NCBI RefSeq assembly: GCF_000003605.2
Contig: NW_003145792.1
Coordinates: 122,630 to 136,136, forward strand
DNA length: 13,507 nt
Reading direction: 5' to 3'
Source of the DNA: Saccoglossus kowalevskii
Lineage: Eukaryota > Hemichordata > Enteropneusta > Harrimaniidae
Shown here piece after piece: positions 1 through 10,300 of the stretch (within the stretch, counting starts at the first letter, position 1; each line of letters starts with the position of its first letter). Both the position numbers and the translations under genes were made by a program. The notes under the pieces are model-generated. The model searched no databases. It was not told where the DNA came from and saw nothing but the letters and a program-made list of their open reading frames with translations.

Positions 1-632
1 GTTCTTTTTTGATCAAGTGCATTGATCAAGTTTGAAACTGTCAATTTTGTCATCAGAGTATTATGACTAATCCAAATATAATAGTGTTTTCCTCAGCAAA
101 ATTGCATACAATTTGCATAACAATAAAATATGTTAATGACTTGCATCATACCCATTGTTATGCTAAACTGGCTCTATTGTTTATCTAGTTGAGAACCCCT
201 ACTCCATAATGCCCTGGGGAGAACCCTGTATAATGCAGACTTCATTCACAAGGGACATGAGCTGAATTTATAAAAAGATTGAGAATATTGTACACAATAG
301 AATTGCTGAAGCCGGCCAGAGTTAACCAGCACACAGTTATTTTCACAGACAATGTGTGCACAGTGTGAGCTTTGAAAATCCAGACATAACATGTTAACAT
401 GCACCAGTTATACAACAAGTAAATCATTATTTTCTTAGCTACAAAATTAACTTAATGGTGTTCAAGGAGACATTTGGTCTACAAAACCGAAGTCAAATTC
501 TCACTACTACAAATAAATAAAATAAATTGACAACCATACCAATAGACAGACGCAATTGTTCTGTGCGTGTGCAGTGACTGATTGGCAAGAACCAGTCGTT
601 TGCACTCAAGATAAAATAAGAGCATTGTTTGT

Positions 633-650
633 TGCTGCTGCTGCTGCTGC
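633..650 (+). repeat. (TGC)6 trinucleotide microsatellite
   Basis: Six uninterrupted TGC units lie in an intron. The tract is too short to be remarkable but may be polymorphic. Confidence 0.9.
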
Positions 651-1525
651 ATGGGTTCTATTAATAAAACAACTTATGGGGAATTTTATTGCAGCAAAAA
701 ACATTATCACGCTGGTTTGCAAAATGTAGACAATGACCATCTGAGAACATAACTGCTATATGTAGATTTTGTCCAAATATGGTAAATTATTTATATATAT
801 TTCAACTGGTTTTCTCAGTTATTTAATAGATAATGTACTGTAAACACGATTTCAGAATTTCATAGCTTTTACTGACATTCATTATTGTAGAACCCCAGAT
901 AAATTGTCATATTCTCAGCAACAATAAACATGTAACGTTGTTCAATAGTAAAATCTAAAGGTCAGAGAAAAGAAAGAAAAGAGAAACAAAACAGGAAAAT
1001 ACAAATTTTCATGTAACTGATCATGTGACAATGCAGTTTTTTGATACTGAATTACTTTGCAATTTCATCATTGCCTTCAAGCAGTCTTGATTGACCTATC
1101 TTGACTTCTGTGTTTTTCTCATTAATTTTAGCCTAGTGCATTGTCAAGTCTATTTCCTTTCAATTTTTGAAGGCAAAACAAAACAAAGCTCCACACTTCT
1201 ATTCCATCAGCTGGCAAGTGTCAGTGACGTTTGTTTTGTTCAATGTGTTAATTAATTATCACCAGAAATATAGCAAATGTGCATAACAGGTTAGTGTCTA
1301 CAGAATTATGATCAGCCTGGAAGAGTTTTAGAGTAGCAGTCCTGCTACCCTAATACGCTTTGGGGAGAACATTGGAAAATGGTAGTAGATAATTATGGTC
1401 CTTGGTAATTATACAATACAACCATGGACCACGACTAACTAATTTTATTTTCCCAAATCTGTTGACCCCAGCAGCTTTCTCAAAATTGTCCGATTTATTT
1501 TTTCTGTAAACAGTGCGTGGGATAA

Positions 1526-1540
1526 TTTTTTTTTTTTTTT
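1526..1540 (+). repeat. T15 homopolymer
   Basis: A run of 15 T on the plus strand (A15 on the beta-TrCP sense strand). It has no adjoining retrotransposon features, so it is treated as a simple repeat. Confidence 0.85.
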
Positions 1541-1993
1541 GATGTGTGCACATTTTGGTTCAAAATCTGTCTATAAAATAGTTTTAGTACTAGTCAACAG
1601 TTTGTTATTAACTATCTGTTTAGGCATGAAAATGAACATAACAGGAGAAACAACGGTAATAGCATTCTTAATAGTATAGGTAATAGGTAATAGCACACTA
1701 AAAACACTACTATACAAATTTGATGAAACTGACAAAACATGCTACAGTGCATTTTCACTCCATTTTGTACAGTGGTAGTTTTGCACATTTTTCCAAGTGA
1801 AAACAAACCTGGGGTTTGGCAGATAAATGTAATTCGCTGTGCATAAAAGGTTAAACAAAACACAGATTTCACAACATAGCAAAAAGCCTAAAGGTTTTTC
1901 CACTTTGAAAGAAAACAAAATATACAGTCTATCCATGCTAGTGAATTTTCTCATGGCGTAAAATGTCAAATATATTAGAGAAAGAATGCTTAC

Positions 1994-2216
1994 TTGGTAA
2001 TGCTGTAATAAAATCCCGTTGTAACATAGGTTTCAAAAAAGAATTGATATGTCCGTGCTGGTAGTGGCACATGCGTGAAATTAACTGTTCTACAAATTCA
2101 ATTTGTTCATTTTCTTTCCACTGATCAAAATATCTCACACAATTTTCCCTTTCTTTTTCATAATTCGGTGACGGTTCCTTGTTGCTCCTGATGCTCTTTA
2201 TTGTCGTCTGCGTTGT
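1994..2216 (-). CDS. BTRC/FBXW11: Beta-TrCP exon 2: D (dimerisation) domain
   Basis: On the minus strand this 223-nt exon lies between the acceptor TTTTTGTTACAG (AG at 2218-2217) and the donor GTAAGC (1993-1988). It starts in phase 0 and ends in phase 1. Residues run from a Thr-rich linker ([11 protein letters not shown]) through [16 protein letters not shown] to the D domain, including [20 protein letters not shown] and ending ITALP. Human beta-TrCP has the same block with a handful of substitutions (for example [17 protein letters not shown]). The next human residues, GLDHIAENIL of the F-box, begin the following exon and are not in this window. Confidence 0.97.
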
Positions 2217-5200
2217 CTGTAACAAAAATCATCAAGATTATTAGCAGAGGAAAAATAGAGGCAGCATGAATTACGAAATGAGAATGAATAATTTGCATTT
2301 AGAAAATCCGACATCCAGGCAAAAACGAGACAGAATCACACAAGATTCAGTGAGAGACAAGATAATGGATGCTTTGCAGGAAAATAAATCAAACGAACAA
2401 AGCCTGAATCAGGAAAAGAGGGTGGACTCTTCTAAATTAGAAAAGAAAGCTGAAAAAAGCACATTCAGCAGACCCTGACTCTATGGTACTCAATTATTTA
2501 CATCTATTATATGTAATGTAGGATATTTAATACCATTTGAAGCAACCTAATTCAGTATGATAGAAGGTACTCTGAGATTAATACTACTGCAGCAGCATAC
2601 AGTATAAAATTCAGACTTTTATGCATGTTGATATTAATTCACCCTCGACTATTAAACTGCTATCCTTCTAAACAAGGCTATAAATCACATTATCGAATAC
2701 AAATTAAAATTAAATGCATTGTCATCTATTTTATGACAAAAATTTTTCAAGGCAAACCACATAATGTGTACTAGTATTTATCAGCAAAACAAACAATATA
2801 TTGTTATGGTGTTATTATAACATATTTAATTTAACAAAATTTATCATGTTATGCATTTTCAGAAACTTGTATTTTGAACGACTAAAGAGAAAATGATGTA
2901 AAATTTTTAGTTAAAGGCCGAATAGGTCTAATTAGAACTGTTGAGCCATTAGCAAACTTGCTAATTCAAATATTTCATTTTTAGTTAGTTGGCTTATGCA
3001 CTGCTATAAACACTACCCCCTCCCTATGACAACCTTCTTGAGTAAAGCTATCTCATAGTTAAATTTAACATGTTTACTTATTTAAGATATTAATAGCTTT
3101 AGTCAAATATCTATGTAACAAAGTCCATGTATACAAAAGTCTGAAGACCAATTCCTAGAAACGCGCAGTAAATTGAAATTTAATTTTGGACTTCAGACTT
3201 CAAGCAATTATTTAACCACCTTAGAATGGTAATAAATACATTCACATATTGTGCTCAGATAAAGTCAAGAACAATTGCATCAGAGCCTCTGATGCAGAAT
3301 AACCTAAATCGGCTATTCAATTTTCCTCTATAATCAACAGTGGGGAGAGTCACCTGCATATAACTGAAAACAGTAATTGCATTGTGTGAAACTTCTACAA
3401 TATGGCTTCTACAAGAACAATTATCACTTCATTCAAAACTGTTTATGACTACGGTACATAATTCTAGCAGTGAGTGGCAGAGAGGTGAAGACCCACACAT
3501 CGACTGCACTGATCATAAACGACGTGTATTGATCATTTCCTATACAGTTTTCTTGCTTATATGCAAAATACAATGCAATACGCCCTTTCCTTTGTGAAAA
3601 GAGACATCTTATGGAAAACAGAGGGCTGTGGCTTCGCAGTTGCACAATAAAAAATAACTGCCAAGAGGCTCTGTAAATTTTTCTAGTAGGTAGGGTCAGG
3701 AAAAGTAGGAGAAAATTAGACATACAAGTATATTATTCAGGAAAAGTAAGCAGACAGTCAATGCCAACAAACTAGTATTTTACAGACTGCTGTCACTGAT
3801 GAAACCCTTCAAATACCTGGCTAATAAAAATTTACAAAGTAGTAAACTATTAAACTTTAATTTTATCAGTCTATTAACACTGACTTCAAAATTAAAAAAA
3901 TACTTGTAAATATTAACGGAAATGTAAAGATTGAATTCATCATAATTTTTGAACAGATTGAATGCCATTATTCCTCTGAGAAAAAACATGCATGTATAAG
4001 GGTATACATGTACATAGGCAGGGAGAGAAAGTGTATTACATACTTCAGGTGAAAATAATGACCAATATTGATAATAAAGACAAGACCATCAACAACCTTG
4101 CAAGAAACTACTGTAAAACACGTCTTTTACGCTTATTTAGCAAGAGAACTGATTCGCTATTAAATTCAAGATGTCGCTAATGACTTTATTATAAATTCAA
4201 ATAGGACGCCAAACTAAGAAATTAACGATGACAAGAGATTTTCTAAATCAACATTTCGCTATTATGTCATTTTACCACAATTCGCTAAAATTGCATACTG
4301 CTTTTTCAACATGTTTTACAGTATCACTTTCAGATGATATTACAAGGCCAGAGTTGAGAGGGCATAAGGGAAGCTTTTAGCTATTATTCTCTATGGAGTT
4401 CAAACCCTGCTATTAATCAAATTTGACAAGTTTTTTTTCTATGTTTCACATATTTTCTGGTTGAAATTTCCTTCAATGACATCTTTAATTGTTCACTAAT
4501 AATTCACAACCACGTAAAAAATATTATTTTCTTAGCCAATTTTCATCTTCTCAATTATAAAAACAGTTAATATTATTAAAGATTCATGACTATATTTCAG
4601 ATTCATGACAATTGAAATTAAAATAACAGACATAGTACATGTTTTCCTGATGTTAATTAATTTACTGTTTTATGGATGGTGGTGATAAGTACCATTGATA
4701 CTTTGTTGTAGTCTAATAGTAACAGGCAAAAGGTTAGTAGAGGCTGGAAATGAATAACAATAATTCACACGCTTCGGTAGTTCTTGTACCCCAGTAGGTT
4801 TCAGCAATAAAAATCACCAATCAATATTAACTGTTATTTGTGCACCTTTTTGTACAATTGACTTTCATGACTTAATGATCTTAATTTTTGAAAAAAATCA
4901 AAGAATGACTTGGTCTTGAGAATGTTAAAAAATGACTTTGTTTGAGAGGGTTAAAGATCAAAGACTAAAAAAACATGAATTAGTGTAATAATAACAAATT
5001 CCATTTATTTCAATCATTGAAAGGAAATTGCATCCGAGGTCAAACCAAGGAATCAATATCCTTGACTACTTAAGTTGATGTCAGGGTTAAAAGTAAACAG
5101 TTGATAAACAATCAACACTGAGATTCTATATATATATAACTGCTTAAACCTTCAAATATGCCAAAATAATTTATTGTTATTTCCTTCCAAGCATGGGCAG

Positions 5201-6954
5201 TGATATGAATTAGAGGCATAAACAGGAAGTGGCCAATATTGTAAGCCCTAAAACTTTCCAAGAAATAGTAAAATCTAAACAGTTCATTGTTGTTGAAGTT
5301 ACCAATAAAACACCATTGAATAAAAAAAATAGTGTAATTTCTGAACAAGAGAAGAATCAGAGTGAGCATTGTTTCATAATAGTTGAAGGTGGAAATTTTG
5401 TAAACAAACTTTACTAATAAGTTTAAGAAAATCATATTTCAAATTCACAAATACTTGTTTTAAAGAACACTTGTAATATAGAAACGAGTCTTGGGAGGGG
5501 TTGGTCTAATATAACATTTGAAAACTTGGCCAATACCTTTCCTATGCATGCATGGCCGTAAATCGGCCAATGAATGAAAGAAACCACACATACTTGCAGG
5601 TAACGGGAGTTACAAAATGAATTATTTGGATTTGGATGAAGTAATAGGATCAATCAGAATGAATGTTTGTTAAATATTTATAAATATCATAAAACAAAAT
5701 CACTCCTTCATGAAACCCGGTGTATTTTTGTGACCGATGAATGGTAAAAGCAGTTTAGATAAATTTACAAATTGTGGATACTAGTAACCCTCAGATACTA
5801 AATATAGTGGTAATGAGTGTGCTTCTGAGGACATTTTCACGAATCATTGTCGGACATGGATTCCCTGTGATCTTACATTAGTAACACACACTAATTAGTA
5901 ACTAAGAAGTGATCACACAGTAAAAATGGTGATCTGAAATTTAAGTAAATTGCACCGTAGTAATTGTGTTTTGATAAAAAAATAAAATAATGAAGCCTAC
6001 ATTCGAAATGCCAGAAAAATTCTCAATGACAAAATTTTCATTTTATTTTTGCCCAGAGATACAAAGTTCTGTCGAAGAGCACACTTGTGGTGTCGCTGAC
6101 TTTGAATTATATTTCCAAGATCATCTTCACTGATTGAACCTGTAGCTTGGACTAGAATCATGCCAAACAAACAATAACAAGTCAACTGAGTTACATAACA
6201 TGCAGGCTTTATTTGTTCATGCAACAATTGATAGGTACTAGTATATAACATGAATAACACCATAAAAAATAACTTTTTTGCCAACAAGTATGACATTTAA
6301 AATATTATTACATAATACAATAACAGCATTCATGCCAATTATTCAAACTCTTTTTGACGAGTCAATAACTGGGAATTCCTCGTTATTTCTAGTGAACACG
6401 TAATAATGATGGGAGAGTTTACGTCACTGTTTTGGGTAAATTACTTACGCACAACTAGTTTTGAAACAACGAGTTTCCCACAAAGTTTGAGACGAATATC
6501 AACTTTGAGAAAAAGATTTTTCCATTTTCAAGAATGTAGCTTGCAGATACAAGGAAAAATGCTCTCAATTTACAGTGTTACATCTAAAAAATGGAAGTTG
6601 TTTCAGAGCCCAACCTTAAAGGAAACATGACGTTTGTACCATCACAAACAAATCTCACCGGTCGTAAAGATTCAACAAGCATTTAGTTCACGCAAAAAAT
6701 ACAAACTCTTTTCGCTTTGAAGTTAAACTGGAAAACACCGATAAAACATTAACTCAGATAAAAAGAATCAACAAAACTCCTCCCTGTTCAATGTTTTTAT
6801 ATATCAGAAAAACCATCATGGCGGTCCATTTCCAATCTCGCGATTTTTTTCAAACGCAATATTCGTTACATTTGGATGAACATAACTGCTCTCTGTAGAA
6901 ACTTACCATTCCCTCCGGTATATTTTCATCTGTGATAGTTGTTAGGGACATCAT
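1994..6954 (-). CDS. BTRC/FBXW11: Beta-TrCP F-box/WD40 protein, 5' part only (two coding exons, continues off the left edge)
   Basis: Beta-TrCP (slimb in Drosophila) is the substrate-binding subunit of the SCF (Skp1-Cullin1-F-box) E3 ubiquitin ligase. It binds phosphorylated DSGxxS-type degrons in proteins such as beta-catenin and I-kappa-B. Only the N-terminus is here: exon 1 (6954 down to 6907, residues 1-16) and exon 2 (2216 down to 1994, residues 17-90 plus one base), joined in phase 0 across a 4690-bp intron. Exon 2 carries the beta-TrCP homodimerisation (D) domain at about residues 57-90, nearly identical to the human paralogues and enough to name the family. The F-box and seven WD40 repeats are not visible and should lie beyond base 1. 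One invertebrate gene corresponds to the vertebrate pair BTRC and FBXW11, so the paralogue cannot be chosen. The gene is divergent from PBDC1. Confidence 0.9.
3137..3200. repeat. Inverted repeat AAGTCTGAAG ... CTTCAGACTT
   Basis: Perfect 10-bp arms at 3137-3146 and 3191-3200 flank 44 bp. Pairing continues inward for about four more bases after one mismatch. This could be a foldback remnant of a small transposable element. No target-site duplication is obvious. Confidence 0.6.
6818..6843. promoter_or_regulatory. YY1-like and BANP-like CpG motifs just inside beta-TrCP intron 1
   Basis: ATGGCGG at 6818-6824 (context CATCATGGCGGTCC) resembles the YY1 consensus. TCTCGCGA at 6836-6843 matches eight bases of the TCTCGCGAGA motif, known from BANP-regulated CpG promoters. 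Both are rare CpG-bearing words in AT-rich DNA, 60-140 bp downstream of beta-TrCP exon 1. They may be part of the promoter core or intronic control elements. Confidence 0.35.
6907..6954 (-). CDS. BTRC/FBXW11: Beta-TrCP exon 1: short N-terminal coding exon
   Basis: On the minus strand two tandem ATGs (6954-6949) open a 48-nt frame, [16 protein letters not shown], ending at a consensus donor GTAAGT (6906-6901). The donor leaves phase 0, which is what exon 2 needs. An in-frame TAA at 6990-6988 limits the N-terminus to this exon. The peptide has no close match that I recognise. Beta-TrCP N-termini vary between animals and isoforms (Drosophila slimb also starts with a short, acidic, Met-rich segment). 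The assignment rests on strand, phase, donor quality and position opposite PBDC1. Extra coding exons between it and exon 2 cannot be excluded. Confidence 0.72.
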
Positions 6955-7051
6955 ATCTTCATAAAAAAGTGGGTTCTTGATGTGATTTTAACAGCAAATA
7001 ACGACTACAAAAATACTTGACCTCCGATAGAGGCACAAAATGGAACGGTGA

Positions 7052-7059
7052 TGACGTCA
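7052..7059. promoter_or_regulatory. cAMP response element (CRE) palindrome TGACGTCA
   Basis: The perfect 8-bp CREB/ATF consensus TGACGTCA lies in the context GATGACGTCACTG. It is 250 bp upstream of the PBDC1 start and about 100 bp upstream of the beta-TrCP start. It is symmetrical, so it could serve both genes. Binding is inferred. Confidence 0.55.
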
Positions 7060-7233
7060 CTGACACAAGTGTCGGTCTCTTGAATCACGAGAGTTTTGAC
7101 GAGATTTGAGAAGAATTCTTGGAAAATAAAGATATTGTCTGCGCTCACGACACGCCCTTCAGTGTTAATAATCAGTGTTCTATTCCATTGAAAGATGAAA
7201 TCATATTGCAATAGTTTTGTTATGAAAACGTAT

Positions 7234-7261
7234 CCAATGCGACAGGAAACCCAACCCGGAA
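7234..7261 (+). promoter_or_regulatory. CCAAT box and ETS-like site upstream of PBDC1
   Basis: CCAAT at 7234-7238 (NF-Y type) and CCCGGAAAT at 7255-7263, with the ETS core CCGGAA at 7256-7261, lie 47-75 bp upstream of the PBDC1 ATG. That is a usual spacing for proximal elements in TATA-less promoters. These are short motifs, and only their placement supports them. Confidence 0.4.
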
Positions 7262-7308
7262 ATGATTATTCATAATAAGTCACATCATCAGAGTTGAAAG
7301 GTCAAAAC

Positions 7309-7335
7309 ATGGCGTTCGATGGACTCAGTTCATTG
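7309..7335 (+). CDS. PBDC1: PBDC1 exon 1 (residues 1-9)
   Basis: This is a 27-nt coding part beginning at an ATG in the context AAAACATGGCG and ending at a consensus donor GTAAGT (7336-7341). It encodes MAFDGLSSL, a poorly conserved N-terminus. Upstream in-frame TAA codons at 7273-7275 and 7276-7278 exclude a longer N-terminus on this exon. The exon joins exon 2 in phase 0. A second in-frame ATG in exon 2 (8742) could be an alternative start if exon 1 were skipped. Confidence 0.82.
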
Positions 7336-10300
7336 GTAAGTCCTGACGGGGTCCTAACTTACTGTAAAAAGAAATTTTGTTTTAGTTTGTTATTGTCGTT
7401 CGGAATTTGTTGATTTTGATATATCATATATAATTCTTATGTTATAATATGTCTGTTCCTTGCACGTGGTTTGCTCCCTCCATGATTACACGTAATCACA
7501 GTCCCTCTAACACTGATAGAGGGACTGTGATGTAATGTGTTTTTAATTTTAGGGTAACCCGGTTAAAATCTGGGGGGCGGAGAATTAAAAAAAAACATAA
7601 GTTTGATGTGGGCTGACATCAAGAAAAAAAATCCACAGGCTAAATAGTAAGAAAATTGTTCAAAAAAAAAAAACCCTCTAAGGTTCTTATTGAAACATTC
7701 AGACATGCTTTCTGGAGAAAAAAAACCCTGCCACAGTAGTGTGAAAAGAAAAGTATGAAATTAACCATTTTCCTCCAGCTCCCTCCCCAGATATAAAATG
7801 AGTCTCCCCAGTCTTTGTGTGTGTGTGTGGAGGGGACAACTTTGAAAATACCTTTCAATCATTATAATTATATTTATGTTTATTAATGTTCATGGATATT
7901 TTAATTTGTAAATAAAAAAATTAATTTTCAAAAATTACTGTTAATTGCATCATACAAAGACAGACAAAATACCTATTTGGTACTCTCCTTGTTAGGCCTG
8001 TATTTTCAGACTAACAAATCAGTGAACCATCAATCTATGTAAGAGATTCCACATTACTAGAGTTGTTAGCTTACCATCGCTGAGGGCAGTAGTCCTAAGG
8101 CGATTCTAAAGCCAGAAACTTCCAGGGGAAGGAAAGGTTCTCTGTCTTAAACAACATGCTCATACACAGAAAAGAATGGACAAATCATTTGATATTTATC
8201 CCATCTTATTTAGAACATACCAAATCGTGAATTACACATTACGAGTAGGATCTGGAACCACCTACTTTTTGTTTGAATAATCAATACAGCGCCACTATAT
8301 ATTCTCTGGGTTCAAACGCATGCGCACATGGACGCAAAGCTTAAACAAGTATTCACCTTTGACTAAATGTTAGATGACAAACTATAACGACAAGGTTAAT
8401 TAAATAAATTAATTAAGTACACTTCCAGTAATTAACCTCGAAAATAGATCCACTAATTTGTTTCAATAACATATACAATGACATTTATATTTAAAATATT
8501 CAATTATTATTATTGGTGTGTATGAATGTAGAAAGTGATTCTTAAAGCTCTATACAGTCGATCTACCACATTCGGTTTGACATGAGACCCATAACGATGT
8601 ATACAATGTGTGTAAAATACGCAAAATTTGAACACTCGTAGTATTTCGACTATCACTTCAAATGTTGTGTCATGAATAATAAATTTGTTGCTCATTAGAT
8701 TATGTGATTATTTTATTTCTTGACAGGGGGCCCAGGGGGCTATGTCAGCTGCCTCTGCATTGTCTCAACCTGCTGAAAACTATACAAATGATGTAAGTAG
8801 CTCATTTTGTGTTGTCCCCTGCTTTGACATATTAAATAGGTTATTGTGAATTACATTAGATTACAGAAGTTGCACTATTGATACACTAATAATTTTATCA
8901 TTATTAAACTTTTAGTTTAACAAACATTCATAATTAATATTTATACCTTTATTACACTTTTTAACCAAACTAGAAATATATTGTTTCTTTATGGCAGTAA
9001 TAAAATAATTATATTTTCTTATCTTATCTTATTATTCAATTTTTTATTTTATTTTTTATATTGACAACGCTCCAAATCAATAATTTGCATGTTATTGTGT
9101 TGATATTTTGGTGATTATTGTAAAGGCATTAATTATTCACTAATTTTTAATATGCTATTTTCACTGATGAGTAAAATCTGCTAAATTAAATCGATGTGTG
9201 CTTGTGAAATAACATGGTTTCCTGGCCAAGTTTGTCATGGAGAGGTTACACAAGTTTTTTTTCTCTTCTCATGTCTGAATACTGGCCTTTTTCAATTGGA
9301 AGCCAGACAGAAACTTTGAAACTTTATCAAACCTGTTTATCTTGATTTTAATTTTATCTAAATAGAACTCACATTGAAGTGTTCTCTCTGAAGAATTTAT
9401 TTTATTTATTGCAGTCTCTTTTTGCCATTTATCCAGTTGTTATTTTTTCTATTTTTCTCGAAATTTATGATTATTTTTGATAAAGCCTTCATGCAAATGC
9501 TTGTGACGTTTGCCTCAGTTTCCCCATTCTCCCTGGTGTCTATGATCCAAGATCTATTGTATAACTCCACACTTTACTTTCAGAGTGGTTTGGAACTACA
9601 GTGGGCAATGAAAGCCTACCATCATGCAGAAACTTATTTCAATGTAAGTAATACTTAGTCATTTATTTTATCAATCATATTTTCTCAAATGTTATATGAA
9701 CTAGATTTAATCATCGGCGTGGGCTAAGCCAGTTTGTCTGGTATCATCAGATCTAGGTGAATTAATAACGGGTTTAATTCAAAAATATTGTTCATGACTT
9801 CAATTCTTTTTCTCGCATATAGCCTTGTGTAGTAATAATCAACCTATTCATAAAATATCATGAATTAATTGGGACTTTTGTAACACTGCATTGATCACCT
9901 TCAATGTGATGTACACATATGTGCTTGAAGTTGAAATTGATTTCTCGTCCAAGTCGTGTTTCTGTAACTCTGCATTGATCACCTTCAATGTGATGTACAC
10001 ATATGTGCTTGGAGTTGAAATTGATTCCTGGTCCAAGTAGTGTTTCTGTAACTCTGCATTGATCACCTTCAATGTGATGTACACATATGTGCTTGGAGTT
10101 GAAATTGATGCCTGGTCCAAGTCGTGTTTCTGTAACTCTGCATTGATCACCTTCAATGTGATGTATACATATGTGCTTGGAGTTGAAATTGATTCCTGGT
10201 CCAAGTCGTGTTTCTGTAACTCTGCATTGATCACCTTCAATGTGATGTACACATATGTGCTTGGAGTTGAAATTGATTCCTGGTCCAAGTCGTATTTCTG

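Larger units (their letters stand above)
1..1993 (-). other. Beta-TrCP intron 2 (partial, runs off the left edge)
   Basis: This AT-rich stretch contains no exon that I can support. It should separate the D-domain exon from the F-box exon, and no F-box coding sequence was found on the minus strand. It holds a short TGC tract (633-650), a T15 run (1526-1540) and a small perfect hairpin GTAGCAG-TC-CTGCTAC (1333-1348). Confidence 0.75.
2217..6906 (-). other. Beta-TrCP intron 1 (4690 bp)
   Basis: This intron lies between the donor at 6906-6901 and the acceptor at 2218-2217 on the minus strand. It is AT-rich, and no coding exon can be supported on either strand. It contains a 10-bp perfect inverted repeat (3137-3146 / 3191-3200), a strong unassigned minus-strand donor (6448-6443) and promoter-like motifs near 6419-6426 and 6818-6843. 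The plus-strand open frames here (2266-2478, 5229-5417, 6406-6630) have no recognisable protein features. Confidence 0.7.
6955..7308. promoter_or_regulatory. Putative bidirectional promoter between beta-TrCP and PBDC1
   Basis: These 354 bp separate the two divergent start codons and hold both 5' UTRs. CpG dinucleotides cluster here (about 7028-7155 and 7220-7330), while the flanking introns have few. Visible motifs are a full CRE palindrome (7052-7059), a CCAAT box (7234-7238), an ETS-like CCGGAA (7256-7261) and an ATGGCG start-codon context of YY1 type (7309-7314). No convincing TATA box is seen at a suitable distance from either start. This combination is typical of CpG-type housekeeping promoters. 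Transcription start sites are not known. Confidence 0.7.
7336..8726 (+). other. PBDC1 intron 1 (1391 bp)
   Basis: This GT-AG intron holds a strong hairpin (7495-7531), a (TG)7 tract (7816-7829), several A-rich runs around 7590-7730, and a TTAATTAA-rich inverted repeat (arms 8393-8402 / 8429-8438). No coding sequence is supported. Confidence 0.8.

Noticed and set aside
895-925. Possible F-box exon of beta-TrCP on the minus strand (ATTCTCAGCAA resembles the reverse complement of codons for AENIL)
   Set aside because: No frame gives the GLDHIAENIL motif or any following F-box residues, and stops occur at once.
2266-2478. Plus-strand 70-codon ATG frame, Lys/Glu/Arg-rich, 50 bp from beta-TrCP exon 2
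   Set aside because: It lies antisense in the pyrimidine-rich region upstream of the beta-TrCP acceptor, which by complement yields Lys/Glu-rich codons. No known domain, no Kozak context of note and no splice partner were found.
5229-5417. Plus-strand 62-codon frame
   Set aside because: It starts at GTG, has no protein features and lies in an AT-rich intron; the overlapping minus-strand frame is equally featureless.
6406-6630. Plus-strand 74-codon frame beginning at tandem ATG
   Set aside because: There is no recognisable protein similarity, its composition matches the intron around it, and no splice sites link it to PBDC1.
7005-7211. Minus-strand 68-codon frame in the putative 5' UTR of beta-TrCP
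   Set aside because: It begins with TTG and has no internal ATG. It has no recognisable domain and its frame is not continuous with exon 1. Its openness reflects a locally higher GC promoter region.
9422-9583. Upstream extension of PBDC1 exon 3
   Set aside because: The frame is open, but the sequence is hydrophobic, unlike PBDC1, and a good acceptor at 9583 restores the family alignment exactly.
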